A stretch of DNA of 64,000 nt, from positions 1 to 64,000 of the forward strand of contig QNQO01006983.1 of NCBI GenBank assembly GCA_003290165.1, in the 5' to 3' direction. Under the pieces are notes generated by a model that was not told the origin of the DNA, did no database searches, and was given only the letters and a program-made list of their open reading frames with translations. This DNA is from Berberis thunbergii. Taxonomy: Eukaryota; Streptophyta; Magnoliopsida; Ranunculales; Berberidaceae. Every line of letters starts with the position of its first letter. Position 1 is the stretch's first letter. Shown one piece after another: positions 23,001 to 36,350 of this stretch. The position numbers were made by a program, and so were the translations under genes.

Positions 23001-26000
23001 TGTGTTGCACCAAAAGTTGGGGCTAAGAAGGGAGGACGCACAATGTTGGTGGAGGGTGTGGAGAGCGGTTTGGCACTTCCAATGGACATAGTTGATGTCG
23101 CCATTGCTTTTCCCACCTTGGTTTCAGCTCGTTTTGCACATTTATCTGCTTCAAACATAGCTTTCAAATTTAATAAGGTGGGCTCTTTCTATAAATCTCT
23201 ATAAATCAAGAAGTAACCCATTCAAATAGCGATAAGTTTTTTGTTCTTCCGTCTCGAGAGAATTCAATCTACTACAAAGCCAATGAAACTCTTAATTATC
23301 ATCACACTCAAAGGAATCCTGTGAGGCTGTGACAAGTTTCTTAGAAAAGACCATGTGTGAACAGGACCCATGTTCGCCATTTCTCACTCCTTACAAATGT
23401 CGGTCCACCAAGTGCTTGCATACTACTTGAGCCTGGTACCCACTAAACGGACAGCCTTAATGTCGTTAAATTTTGTACTCCCAAGACGTTATCAATCTCA
23501 TTAGATTAGCCTAATCCATGAAAACATCGCCTCTTCCTTTACCATTGTAAGTTGGAAACCATAGATGGTGCCGTCAAATGTGGGTGGAAATGTCAGGGTG
23601 AGCTTGAAGTATTTAGTAAGTTTTGGTTGGCACGGGCTTCCTTAATCTCTCTTTAATGAAAGTTGCTGGTAGGCGGCCTTAGGTGGAGCCTTGGGGCTTC
23701 GGATCATATCTTTCTTCTCCAGCTCTTTGCCATGGAACTTGATTGAAACACAACCACCCCCCACCCAAAAAAAAAGGAAAACTAAAATTTCAGATAGTAG
23801 ATAATTTTTCACTAACTATTTTCTATGACTTTTCCAATTTTTGGTATGATAATCAAAATATGTTTTGAGGGTCTTGAAAGCTAGTGGGATCAAGTGTCAT
23901 TTCAATAAGAGTCAGATTCTCATAGAAATCTAAACCTAAAACAGATTACACTAAAATAAAATAAATTGTGGAAATTAAATAAACAATAAACAAAAGATAA
24001 CTTTAACTAAACTCTCTGTGTAGTGCTTTCATTCAATCAAAACCATTTAGAGTAGATGGCCTACAGCCTTATTTATAACTTCTTTGACTTGCTAATCAAG
24101 CCAATTGAAAACCCTAAACTCCAAAATAGAGCCTTAACCGTAACTTGATAACTATGTGCTTTATACTAGGCCTGACCTAACTGAGTAATTAATTTTTTTT
24201 TTTTAATAAAATCCTAATTCCATCATATTCAAAGAAGAAAGTTTTGAGCATTTTATTTCAATTAAAGCACCATATACACACAAATGAGAATTTTTGTTTA
24301 TGATATCTTCTGCCCCCTCTCTTCGGCTTAGGGATTACTGTTTAGTGATGTACATTGGGTTCATGTTTTGCATGGAGGTTTGGTTTTCTACTTATCTCTG
24401 TTAAGGCTTTTTTTTTTTTTTTTAATAATTTATAATTTTTATTTTTATAATTTTTTATTTTTGTTTTATATACACATAGAGTGGGTATGTATCCTTTGTG
24501 TTATCATTGATCAACATTTTATCGAGCCATATATGGTGCCATCAACCAACATGGGAATGTCTCTGTTTTGGTTATGACTACTTTGAATTTATCTCCTAGT
24601 GATTGCTTTTTTCTTTTATTAGGTTAAGAAGAAACTGTATACAGAGTTACATGTTGGTGATGTTATACGATTTGGCCAGTAAGTGAATCTCTTTTGTGTA
24701 ATTGATGCCATTTTGTTCTTTTTTTATGCTTTATTCTAGTGGTGTTATATTCTGGTTTATGTTAGTATTACTATTTCAGTGACTGACATGGTGTTATACG
24801 CAAAATGTTAATTATAAGTTATTTTCATGTCATGGACATGTGAAAGGAGAATTTAACTCCCATTAATTTTTTTGTTTTTGTTTTAGTATCTTATTTATAT
24901 GTTTCCTACTTATCTCCCCCCTCCCCCTCCCTAATCACTCTTTTTTTTGGCTTCCTACAGTTCATCACGGTTGTATATATTCCAAGGACCATCTGAGTTG
25001 ATGCCAGCGGTAAGACTACTATAGAACTCTGTCTGTGAAGTAGCTGTTAAGTTTTGTATTCACAAATCTAAACTAACCCATGTTAGCTTAATCCTGAAAT
25101 AGGTACTTGAGATAACTCAACGGCATATTTCTCTCTTTCCTTAGGTACTTCAACCTGCAGTTCTTTTACCAACTGCAATAGAATGTGCACAATTTAGTAA
25201 ACTCGGCATTTTACAACAGCCTTGGAATAAATTCGCTGGAACCTTCCCTAATTTGGGTATAATCATATTTGATTACGGCCATTCCACCTCTATATATGCA
25301 AAAAAATTCATATGTCAAGCGTGTGTATTGTGAAGGGGAAAAAATTACAATTTGATTCACCAAATTGAAATAAGAAATAAGCAGAAAAATTAGAAAAATT
25401 TGGGGTCTCAGTAAGATTTAAGAGTTGTCTACAAGGCCATGTAGGCTTTTGGGTATATATACATGCAAAGTGGCGTGCCCTTACCCTTCCCATCTTCTCC
25501 GAAAACTTATAGAAACATCTGTTTTAGGCAGTTTATTAGTTGTTGAGTGTACATCTCACAATGATACTTTGACTGGCAAGGTTAGTTACCACGCTCGCTT
25601 TCTTTTATTTTCTTGGGAAAAATAACACATCTATACTCATTTAGAATATATTTTACTGATTTTGATGCACCAATATTTACCAAACAAGTTCCGGTTGTGA
25701 TTTATCTTGTCCTCAGGGGCACTATTTTCATCATTTTACATTTGGCTGCTACTGTAGGAACGTGACTTGATGAATATGAGAAGAGCTAAGATTCACGCAG
25801 AGATGCAAGATCGTGAAGCTTCACTTTTAAGAGCAAAAAAAGCAGCATCTCTAGCTGAGGGTATCTCATGGGGTATGGCAGAAGATGCAATTGAAGAAGC
25901 TGAGGTTTGTGGAAGTTTCATCTAATTTTCTTTATTTGTATGATTTCCAATTGATGATTATGAATCTGAATGTAGAGAGTTGGTGTCTTTTTAACATATG

Positions 26001-29000
26001 TGGAATTTCTTCTTTGATTTCCTGAATGTCATTAGTGTTTCAATTATATACATCTACACTCTTAATAACTATTTTCGTTCATGAGAAGAAATATAAAATA
26101 TGGTTTATTTGTTCTTGGGCTAACATATTTTTTCTTGAAACTTCTAGGAGGATACAGAAGAAGTAACTTGGCAAACCTACAAAGGACAGCTCACAGAGAG
26201 GCAGGAAAAAACCCGTGATAAAATCATTAAAAGAACTGAGAAGGCAAGAATATTTTGTTTAAATTAATGGTTTCCAATTATCATTAGAATCTATGAAATG
26301 TTTGTAGATCTGATCCTATATTGTGGATTTTTCAATTTACTTTTCATTGAAAAAAGTATGTTAAAATGTGGGCTTCAATCTTCAATCTTACAGCCTGTCT
26401 GTTAAAAACACTAATTTGAAAATACTGGGGCTTATGCTGAATGCTGAATATGTTTGTAAGAATCATTATAAATATAACTAAAATTTTATTAAGGTTTTTA
26501 ACATGTTAAAGATAAAATATGAGACAAAAATTGAAGGTGTGGAACATTTCAAAGATATGTCAAGAAAATCTTGCCTTTTTTTTCTTTTTCTTTTCTAAAC
26601 ACTTTAATTTGGCACTAAAGACTCATTCAGATAAATCATGCGCAGTGGATAACATCATGTAAACAGATTAATCAAGATTTGAATAAAAGAAAATAAAACC
26701 CTAGTTTATTCATGCTAAGAACCGTAGTTTTCTTGAAGTTACAATCGGAACTGAAGAACAAGGAACAATCACTTGCCTTATTTATAATAATTCTAACTTA
26801 TTTGGCAAGCTAATTAACCTAAACTGAATTGGAAATCAATGCCCTAACTATCGTGGTTTGCTACTAAATACGCCTAATTACAATATTACTAATATTAATA
26901 TTGCTAAACTAACCCACCTACTATAATAATATACATGCTAAATATCATCATCCTCCCTTGGTTGTGAAGAACTCGACCTTGAGTTCGTGCACACATATGC
27001 AGTCAACAACTGCGGATCTATAAAAAATGGAAGCTGATAAGAAATCCATGAGATGTCGAAAGCAGGTTGTCCCTTCCATTGAACCAAAAATCGGCTGGGT
27101 ACATTGTCGAAAGGATTAACATCAGAGCTCTCGATAATACTCTCCACACGATTTGTCACATGAGGTGGATGTAGGGAGTGGTAGCAGAATGGGAGGTGCA
27201 ACTGCAACATCACCACGAAACAGGGTGAGATCAACAACGTTAATTGTACGGTGCATTCGAAAACTCTCTTGAAAATCGACCTCATAAGCATTATCGCCAA
27301 TCCGCCACACAATAGGAAAAGGGCCAATGCACCTCATCATGAGTTTCGAGCTCTTCTCCGTCTGTTCTGAAAGATCATAACTACATCACCTGGTTCAAAT
27401 TAAACAAAGCGTCTGTGGCCATCCACAACACCCTTCTGTTTAGTATATACTTCAGTCAAATGACTGCAAACTGGTGAATCAAACTCATCTACTTAGCCTT
27501 AACAATTGCATCACTACTCACTGGGCCCATACTAGTCATAAGTGCCAAATCAACAAGAACAAAAGGAGAAAAACTCTGCACAATCCTCGTACCTTTGTTC
27601 GTCGTATTATTATGCACAAATTTTGCATAAGGCAAAAATGAAGGCCAAGATCCACCATGTTCAACTACCAAACAATGTAGTAGATCACCCAAGCTCCTAT
27701 TAACAACTTTTGTCTGTCCATCGGTCTACGGATGAAATGCAGTGGAGAACTTCAAAGAACAATGCAAACGCTGCTACAAAATCTTTCAAAACTACCCTGT
27801 AAACTTCGTATCACGATCAGAAACAATGCTCCGAGGAACACCATGAAGGCGAGCCATTTTTCGAAAATTTAAATTAGCGACATGTAGTGCATCATCAATT
27901 TTTCGACAAGGAATAAAGTGAACGTTTTGGAAAAAGGCCAACCACCACAAAAATTGAATTGTAACCCTATGATGCCGGGAACTCTAAAAAAAAATCTGTG
28001 GAAACATCCAACCATGGTCTCTTTGGAATGGGTAAAAGTGAATACAAAACAATGTTTGTCAATTGTCCCTTAGCAGTCTAGCACACAACACTTCTACACA
28101 AAGGTATTATCATGAGTTTCGAGCTCTTCTCCGTCTATTGCTGACCCTTCTGAAAGATCATAACTACATCACTTGGTTCAAATTAAACAAAGTGTCTATG
28201 ACCATCCACAACACCCTTCTGTTTAGTATATACTTCAGTCAAACAACTGCAAACCTGCAGGTGAATCAAACTCATCTACTCAGCCTTAACAGTTGCATCA
28301 CTACTCACTGGGCCCATACTAGTCATAGGTGCCAAATCAACAAGAACAAAAGGAGAAAAACTCTGCACAATCCTCGTACCTTTGTTCGTCGTATTATTAT
28401 GCACAAATTTTGCATAAGGCAAAAATGAAGGCCAAGGTCCACCATGTTCAACCACCAAACAATGTAGTAGATCACCCAAGCTCCTATTAACAACTTTTGT
28501 CTGTCAATCGGTCTACGGATGAAATGCAGTGGAGAACTTCAAAGAACAATGCAAACGCTGCCACAAAATCTTTCAAAACTACCCTGTAAACTTCGTATCA
28601 CGATCAGAAACAATGCTCCGAGGAACACCATGAAGGCGAGCCATTTTTCGAAAATTTAAATTAGCGACATGTAGTGCATCATCAATTTTTCGACAAGGAA
28701 TAAAGTGAACGTTTTGGAAAAAGGCCAACCACCACAAAAATTGAATTGTAACCCTATGATACCGGGAACCCCAAAAAAAAAAAATCTGTGGAAACATCCA
28801 ACCATGGTCTCTCTGGAATGGGTAAAAGTGAATACAAAACAATGTTTGTCAATTGTCCCTTAGCAGTCTAACACACAACACTTTTACACAAAGGTATTAT
28901 CATGAGTTTCGAGCTCTTCTCCGTCTATTGCTGACCCTTCTGAAAGATCATAACTACATCACTTGGTTCAAATTAAACAAAGTGTCTATGACCATCCACA

Positions 29001-32000
29001 ACACCCTTCTGTTTAGTATATACTTCAGTCAAACAACTGCAAACCTGCAGGTGAATCAAACTCATCTACTCAGCCTTAACAGTTGCATCACTACTCACTG
29101 GGCCCATACTAGTCATAGGTGCCAAATCAACAAGAACAAAAGGAGAAAAACTCTGCACAATCCTCGTACCTTTGTTCGTCGTATTATTATGCACAAATTT
29201 TGCATAAGGCAAAAATGAAGGCCAAGGTCCACCATGTTCAACCACCAAACAATGTAGTAGATCACCCAAGCTCCTATTAACAACTTTTGTCTGTCAATCG
29301 GTCTACGGATGAAATGCAGTGGAGAACTTCAAAGAACAATGCAAACGCTGCCACAAAATCTTTCAAAACTACCCTGTAAACTTCGTATCACGATCAGAAA
29401 CAATGCTCCGAGGAACACCATGAAGGCGAGCCATTTTTCGAAAATTTAAATTAGCGACATGTAGTGCATCATCAATTTTTCGACAAGGAATAAAGTGAAC
29501 GTTTTGGAAAAAGGCCAACCACCACAAAAATTGAATTGTAACCCTATGATACCGGGAACCCCAAAAAAAAAAAATCTGTGGAAACATCCAACCATGGTCT
29601 CTCTGGAATGGGTAAAAGTGAATACAAAACAATGTTTGTCAATTGTCCCTTAGCAGTCTAACACACAACACTTCTACACAAAGGTATTATCATCAGATCG
29701 CATGGTGGGCCAAAAGTAGCATTCGCGTAACAAACACAACATCTTGCTGACATCCGAGTGACCACCCAAACCTCCACTATAAAGCTCAACAATCACCTTC
29801 TCCTGCATAGGAGATGCAAAAATACAAAACACCTTATCATGAAATAATAAACTATCTTGCAAAAGAAAATCACTTGACTGGCAGCCTAACAAACAAGATA
29901 TACAGTACCAAAGAAAGGATCAAATCCATACAATGTTGGTACTCATCAAACCAGTTAACAGAAGTATGCATAACAACCAAACAATCTGCATGGTGGCTAA
30001 GTGCCTCGGCTACCTTGTTGTGATACCCTTTAACATGCTTTAGAGTGAAGGTGAAGTTTTGAATTTCGTTGACATGTCTTTGCGAGTTAAGGAAACATGA
30101 AACCATATAATCAAAATGAACCGCAAACTCGCGTTAGGGGAGATAGTGTTTCCAATGACACAGGGCTTGGATGACAACAAATAATTCAACATCATATGTA
30201 GAATAATTCAACTAACCCTTTTACAATTTTCCACTATAAAAGGCCACTGGTTGTCCCTACTATGATAATACTCCCCCGCAGGTGTCTTACATGCATGACA
30301 ATATAACTCAAAAGGTCTTTTCAAAATTTGCAGTGCTAGAATTGGAGTAGTTGTACATCTTTCATAAGCTTAGTCAATGGTGTCATAATGGAGCTAAAAT
30401 CCTCAATAAAGCACCGATAAAAATTGACCAACCTATGAAAGCAGTGTACCTGAGAAGAACGTGTGGGTATAGGCCAATCTTGAATAGCATTTGCCTTAGA
30501 TTGATCATCCTGACACCACATACCCCAAAAAGGTTAACGAAGAAACCATCGAAGCTCATTTCTTTAGTTCAAATAAAATTTATAGTCTCTGAGATAGTCC
30601 AAACATGTTGCAAGTGTTTGTTTTCTGTGTGACTAAAGATAAGGATGTCATCGAAGTAAACGACATCAAATTTGTTAATAAAAGGTTGTAGAATATGTCA
30701 ATATCCGCATAAATGTCGAAGGGGCGTTGGACAACCCGAAGGGCATGACTAACCACTCATTGTCTTCTTTTGTCATAAAGGCTGTCTTAATTTATCTCCA
30801 GGACGCATACAAATCTAATGGTAGTCACTCTGAAGATCTAACTTAGTAAATATCATGACACCCTGCAAATTATCGAACTCGTCTTCCAGATTAGGAATTG
30901 GAAAATGGTACTTGATTGTGATCTTATTAATGGCTCATGAATCCATACACATACGAAAAAAGGCATCCTTCTTGGGTACTAACAAAGAAGAAACCGCACT
31001 TGGTGGCATACTCTCCCAAATGCAGCCTTTGGCTGAAAGTTCATTCACTTGTCGTTGTAACTCATGTTCCTTAGGAGCCATGCGATAATGTGGTCTATTA
31101 GGGAAAGACGCTCCTGGTTCTAGTTCAATAACATGTTGAATATTTTGCAATGTAGGCAAAGGCCTGCCACCCTCACTGCAAGCATCTCTTAATGTGGCAA
31201 GAAATTTCTTCATACGAAATTGAATGGGAAGATGTAGTAACTGAAATGATGAAGTGACCACATACATATCATCAAGGATTTACTGTAGTACAACTGTAGA
31301 GGCTTGCACTTGTACTCCCATATCAACCCCATAGGCTAACGTTTTCACATGTTTAGAACGAAGCGGCTGTAGTATAAATTTGTGTCCTTTAGCATCACAG
31401 AAACTATAAGTATTCATATATCCATCATGAATCGATCATCGATGAAATTGTCACGGTTTTCCTAACAACAAATGACAAATATTCATCGTGATAATAATAC
31501 AACAAACCTGATCCTTATACTGGACAATAGATAAAGGAGCTAAGCACTTCGTGGTCGCTCTTGCCTTTTTACTCGGATCCAACCATCCCATTGCAAGGCA
31601 TAGAAAGGGGCTCCTCTTTCAGCCCTAAGGCATCTACCATTAATTTGGACACGAAGTTATCACTAGATCTTCCATCAATAATCATGCTACAAATCTTTCC
31701 CCTACAATTGCATCGAGTGCAAAATATATTGTGTTCCCCCCAAGCAATATCATCGACCGGAGCTTCGCGAGAAAGAGAGGAAAAACTGAAAGACAAAAAA
31801 TTCAAAAAAATTATTTGTGTCGAAAGCAACGAAACAATGCCCCCATCGCCCCGCAATGGGGAGGGAGGCCTCTGGTCTACCTCCATCTCTTTTCTGGATT
31901 GGTGAGACAATGTCATCGCGTTCGCTTCCTATCCCTGTTCTGATATCTTTACCATGTTCACGTGTGGTTTGAAACACTCGTCGAACCTCCTCATAGCGTT

Positions 32001-35000
32001 TTTGCTCAGATACCAATTGATAGATTAGGCGCAACGGATAACATCATGTAAACAGATCAATCAAGATCTGAGTGAAAGAAAAATAAACCCTAGGTTATTC
32101 ATGCAAAAAACCTAGTTTTCTTGAAGTTGCAATAGGAACTGAAGAGCAAGAAACAATCCTCGTCTTATTTATAACATTTCTAACTTATTTGGCAAACTAA
32201 TTAACCTAAACCTAATTGAAAACCAATGCTCTCTAATTATTATCATGGATTGTTACTAAATAGGCCTCATTACAATATTACTGATATTAATATTGCTAAA
32301 CTAACCTACCTAATATAATAATATACATGCTAAATACCATCATATTCAATTCAAACTTTAGACGTGTTATCAGGCACCACTTAATTGAATTTTTCAGAAT
32401 TAAGTATTAAGTGATAAAAGATAAATAACTATCTATAAGCATCTTTATAAAAATTTGTTGTCTAGTTGATTAGAACTTTCATATCATAAATTAGAACATT
32501 TGGATAACAATTTTATTTTTTTATATTTTTTCTATATTTTAATTCAACTGCAACCAGGAATCTTGAAAATATAGTTGTTATTGGTTATATTAACTGTTTA
32601 CTCATCCTTCAACTTTGTTCACCCACAGATTGCCAATATGAAAAAAGAGATTGACGCCATTCGAGTAAAAGATATTTCTCAAGGTGGGTTAACACAAGGC
32701 CAACAAACCCAAATAGCTCGGAATGAACAAAGAATAGCCCAGGTAGAATGCATTTTGAAATGGTTAACTTCTTTTCTTTTTTCTCCCTAGTATTTTGTTG
32801 AATGGCTACTTTAACCTTTTTTTTTTCCTTGGCATATGTTGCTTAGATTTTGGATGAACTTGAAAGCTTGGAAGAGACCTTAAACGAAAGTATCCAAGAA
32901 AGTATAGGTGCTCGTACTGGAAAAGTCCCTGGTAAGAAGAAAGTAGGCATAGAGGACGAAGACGAAGAAAGGTAATTAGAGTTAATTTACGTGCTTGACA
33001 ATCATTTCCTTTCCTAGTTGCCTTGTGTTTCTGGGAACATGTGGTGGTTCTTTAATTTCATACAATCTTGCATTTAGAATAGCTTGTATCTATGTAACAA
33101 TGACACTAACATGGTTATCGTATCCTACACTAATATAAGGTGTCGAACACTTCTGCCAAAAGACACAAAACGGTATATTCTAGGCTAGGAACACACCTAT
33201 ATATTTTAGTGTCATTTATATTTGCAGCAATAAGTTTTGAATTATAAGTCATGTCACTTGTAGGTCAACATTTACACATATACAACGAACTTACCATAAT
33301 ATGCTTGTAACATTTGTCCAGAATTGAAAATTTCAAAGATATGTGAAAAAGTTGATAATCTAAGCATGAAGTGTTCGATGAGTGTCCATGCATGTTGACC
33401 CGTGTATCCGACACGACATGTCGACATGCTTTTTTTTGTCCGAATTGAGTATTTTGGTCGTAGACTTGAATGATCCACAAGCTCTTATACCCCTCCATCT
33501 TACCCTAGCAAATATTGGCTATTTGATTCGATAGTCTTGCGGGCTTGAACTTTAAGCTGATGACGACTTTTGTAGTTTTAAAGTTCTCTTTTTTAAAGGG
33601 TTTATGTAGCAACGATTACTTCATAAATGCTATCTAACAAGGCCACTTAATTAAAATGAACAAATAAAAAAAATAAAAAATAAAAATTAGCATCCTCATG
33701 TTGGGACATGCCATGCCATTAACTTTTCTCCTTTGAACATTTCATTCTTTATGTGTTATGAATGAGTGAGTAATACTATATGATAGTGAAAATAAATGAA
33801 GTTTGTAATTGGAAGAAGAGAGAGGGAAGACGAAGAAGAAAAGAATATGGGCTTCAAGGGACTCAAACCAGTTTTTTCATATTAAATAAACTATAGTTTG
33901 GTTTTTTGTGCACTTTGAGGACTGACTTGCACATGAATATGCTTTTAGTTGGTTAAGGTCCACGCCAGTGGTCATACGTTTTGATATGTATCTCGAGGAG
34001 TGCATGTTGAATCGAGCTAAAACTTTGACACTGTACTTCTAACATTACTCTGCACATTACCTGAAAAATGCACCTCAAACGGAGGAACAAAAAACAGTGT
34101 TCATGTTGCAGTTCATGTGCAACAGGTCACGTTTTGATATGTATCTTGAGGAGCACATGTTGAATCGAGCTGAAACTTTAGCAGGTTATTCCTGATGTTC
34201 ATCCACACAGTTCCTCTAAAATGTCAGCTCAGACATATTAACAAAAAGCATAAGTTGGTCCTTGAAGTGCACCAAAAAAAAAACTATTGTCTATTTGGTA
34301 TGAAAAATTCGGTTTTAGTCCTCGAAGCCCATTGCTCTTTGAAAAATAATATGATGAATGAACTTGTCCCCATTTTTGGTGGGGTTTTAAGTTAATGTAT
34401 CCGACATGCTGTTTTGGTGAGGCTTTCTTCCATGCCTGTTACTGGTGTCTGATAACAACACACGTACCCGTCTTTGTTACATAACATAAACGAGTTTTTC
34501 TATTTTGAACAGCTTATGAGACAAAGTTGATTTACTGTGTAGATGTTTGGTCAAAATGATCTAATTGCTTAGGAATACATGACTGCACTTCTTTTTTCAC
34601 TTAGGAGTGCATGATTACTGATGATTAAACTTTGTCTAGTGATGAAGATGATGAGTTTTATGACCGGACAAAGAAGCCCACTGTTCAGAAAGGAGGTGAG
34701 CAACCGTCGATAGAAACAGCTGATAGTCTCATTGCTAAGAAAGAGGCCATCATGAAAGAAATGGAAGCCAAAAGAAAATTAATTCAAGATGAGGAATCCA
34801 AAAAGCTACCAGATGAGGGTGAGACTGAAGGAGGAGATGCTCTTGATGCTTATATGACTGGGCTTTCATCCCAACTAAGTGAGTACTCAGACTTCACTTA
34901 GTATTTGGTTCATTAGTTATACATTTCAGTGCAAAAAGAAAGATATTGGAGGACTTTTTATCTGCTTCTTATGGCTTTTTCTTATCCATGGTGCTTGTTC

Positions 35001-36350
35001 ATGTATGCCAAGGTTGATACTTTTTTGGACACATTGAATCGACCAGGATGAGTTAATACTAAACTTTAGTAAAGATGATCATCAACTAGAGATCATTTTA
35101 TGATGGTTATCAATTTTTATACTTGTAAATATTTCTGACCTGATGATTTGACTTTGAACTTGCAATGTTACACGCTTCTTTTCGTGTTTCTTCTTTCCTC
35201 CGGGAGGGGGAGAGGGGCAGTATGTTTTTGAACTTCAGGATAATGCACATGAAAGAGAGTGCGTACATTGCTTTGACACCTTCCTTCTATATGTTTTAAT
35301 GTACAAATTTCAGTCTTGTGTCGTGGTTACACTGAAATAAAGGAAGGTTAAAATCACTAAAGCAGCGCGCATGAGGGTTAATTGCTGACTTCACATTTTT
35401 CAGGGCATGATACCACTATGCAACTTCAGAAGGAACTGTCTACTCTCCAATCTGAGATGGACAGGATCGTCTACCTGCTGAACATCGCCGACCCAACAGG
35501 AGAAGCTTCCAAGAGGGAGGATTCAAAGTTACAAGAATCAAAATCTAATCAATCTCACCTTTCTGGTGTAAACAAGCGCCTCTCAAAAGAAGAAAAGAAA
35601 AGCACTGCATTAGCAAAACCCAGTGACAGTTCAAGCAGCAAAGTTAAAATCCCTGAGGCTACTGTCGAAGTAACTAAGCCTCCTCAAGCTGAGAATAAAG
35701 TTGGAGATGCAGTTGAAAGCAAAGTTCCTCGATACAAGGTCCCAAAACCTCAATGGCTTGGGGCAGTCCATGACACTGAAATGAAAGAGATCCGACAAGA
35801 AGCTCGTTTAGATAAGCAAGAAGTAGAAGAATTTGTTGATTACAAGGATCGTGAGGCATTGGGCTCTGTAAAGAATATGAAAGCCAAAGAAGAATCAGGG
35901 ATTGAAGGTGCAGCTCCAGGATTAATAATAAGAAAAAGGAAGCAGGCGGAGAAACCTGAAGGAAATGATGATAGTGCCCTTGAACAATCAACATCCTCGT
36001 CAGTAAAGGCAGAAGCAACGGCTGCAGATGCTGTGGCACTCTTGTTGAAGCACAAAAGAGGTTTGGTGACAGATGTTGAAGATCACAATGAAAGCCTAGC
36101 TAGTGGAGTGAAACCTAAAATGGAGAAGACAGAGTCTAGAAAAGTGCTTGGGCCTGAGAAACCTGTGTTCCTAGAGGAGAATCCTGACTATGAATCATGG
36201 GTGCCTCCTGAAGGTAAACAAACTATGCAAATGTGATACATTTTGTTAGGACCCTAAATTTTAATTCAGAAGCTGATTTATACTTGATAAATTCATGCAG
36301 GACAATCAGGTGATGGGAAGACGTCTTTGAATGAACGTTATGGTTACTAA
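17079..36350 (+). CDS. Kanadaptin-like FHA-domain protein (SLC4A1AP homologue), 11 exons
   Basis: Exons: 17079-17745, 17871-17950, 24623-24678, 24961-25009, 25758-25904, 26148-26243, 32629-32742, 32847-32971, 34640-34878, 35404-36213, 36301-36350. They sum to 2433 nt (810 residues plus stop), and phases match at every junction. The N-terminus (about 1-165) is low-complexity Pro/Ser with MGPPPPK repeats. An FHA phosphothreonine-binding domain spans about 185-285 ([22 protein letters not shown], then [14 protein letters not shown]). An acidic coiled-coil middle follows ([28 protein letters not shown]). The C-terminus ends SLNERYGY, as in other kanadaptins. Animal kanadaptin is a nuclear/cytosolic protein associated with RNA processing; the plant role is not established. 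Intron 2 is 6.7 kb and intron 6 is 6.4 kb, both swollen by transposons; intron 6 starts with GC (26244-26245). The product appears intact. Confidence 0.93.
18339..18576. mobile_element. MITE, Tourist-like (GGGTGTGTTTGGTTGCATG family), copy 1
   Basis: Terminal inverted repeats GGGAGTGTTTGGTTGCATG (18339) and its complement CATGTAACCAAACACACCC (ending about 18575) enclose about 200 bp of non-coding sequence in kanadaptin intron 2. The flanking duplication is unclear (TTA against TAA). A second copy is at 45486-45746. Confidence 0.65.
19774..20549 (+). mobile_element. Non-autonomous hAT-like element, family 1, copy B
   Basis: Starts TAGGGGTGGACATGAGATGG and ends ...GGAATGCCCACTCCA. It has the same internal plan and GGGACGGGA-rich subterminal parts as copies A and C, with homologous AT-rich middle (ATTAATAATAATAAATATTAAATAAATAAG). 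I could not find a matching 8-bp target duplication, so the ends may have decayed. It lies in kanadaptin intron 2. Confidence 0.7.
20850..21480 (+). mobile_element. LINE fragment (C-terminal zinc-binding RT region), L1-like
   Basis: Broken plus-strand frames read as the tail of an L1-type plant LINE. RYSVKA lies near 20900. A zf-RVT-like [14 protein letters not shown] lies near 21100, and [15 protein letters not shown] near 21310. There are stops and shifts. It is confined to kanadaptin intron 2. Confidence 0.55.
22119..22199 (+). repeat. 40-bp tandem duplication
   Basis: The 40-bp unit starting ACAATCGGTGAGAACTAGCT and ending AGGAAATAGCTAAG occurs twice in a row; the second copy has one change near its end. 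Confidence 0.85.
22500..24240 (-). mobile_element. Degraded LTR-retrotransposon fragment with gag zinc knuckle
   Basis: The minus strand at 22943-23167 carries gag-like sequence ([27 protein letters not shown]). It runs into a CCHC-type zinc knuckle remnant around 22960-23015 (C-x-x-C-G, then VGHF, the last Cys position changed and a stop inside). Further gag debris extends to about 23640. Flanks at 22560-22815 and 23900-24190 are AT-rich and LTR-like, but not obviously similar to each other. It lies in kanadaptin intron 2. Confidence 0.55.
26629..32342 (-). mobile_element. Ty3/gypsy LTR retrotransposon, antisense in kanadaptin intron 6
   Basis: LTRs at 26629-26950 and 32018-32342 (about 322 and 325 bp; ends TGATA...CATCA, the first base of the left copy changed). 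Flanks are CATTC and TATTC, a 5-bp duplication with one mismatch. Reading on the minus strand from the right: a PBS at 32004-32015 matching TGGTATCAGAGC except one base, and a protease remnant (31570-31690). Reverse transcriptase follows (30935-31267, YFDDILIF near 30640, then 30336-30521), with an RNase H end near 30000-30100. Then come an integrase zinc-binding region (29674-29892), a triplicated integrase core, an integrase C-terminus (27122-27340) and a chromodomain-like tail with SRFLVQWKG (26980-27100). The PPT is AAGGGAGGA beside the left LTR. Gag is largely missing. Many stops; inactive. Confidence 0.92.
27337..29683 (-). repeat. Tandem triplication of the integrase-core segment
   Basis: Three consecutive copies begin ATCATGAGTTTCGAGCTC at about 27337, 28110 and 28900. 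Copy 1 is about 770 bp. Copies 2 and 3 are each about 790 bp (period exactly 790) and almost identical, including the same A-homopolymer lengths. Copy 1 differs from them at many sites and by small indels. Each encodes the antisense integrase fragments ([17 protein letters not shown] and [13 protein letters not shown]). Confidence 0.92.
33970..34190 (+). repeat. Spaced direct repeat in kanadaptin intron 8
   Basis: A segment of about 50 bp starting GTTTTGATATGTATCT and containing ATGTTGAATCGAGCT occurs near 33979 and again near 34133, with a few differences. Non-coding. Confidence 0.7.

Larger units (their letters stand above)
26244..32628 (+). other. 6.4-kb GC-AG intron of kanadaptin
   Basis: The exon ends ...ACTGAGAAG and is followed by GCAAGA, a good match to the GC-type donor consensus (AG|GCAAGT). 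No GT donor nearby keeps the frame. The acceptor is CACCCACAG before 32629. Both ends are in phase 0. Nearly all of the intron (26629-32342) is a retrotransposon in antisense orientation. Confidence 0.85.

Noticed and set aside
25140..25625. Extra kanadaptin exon
   Set aside because: Open frames exist here, but exons 4 and 5 join in phase without them and the joined protein matches the family.
28063..29218. Repeated 121-residue plus-strand proteins
   Set aside because: Antisense shadows of the triplicated integrase segment.
27337..29683. CRISPR-like or satellite array
   Set aside because: Three long copies of integrase code, not short spaced repeats; the genome is eukaryotic.
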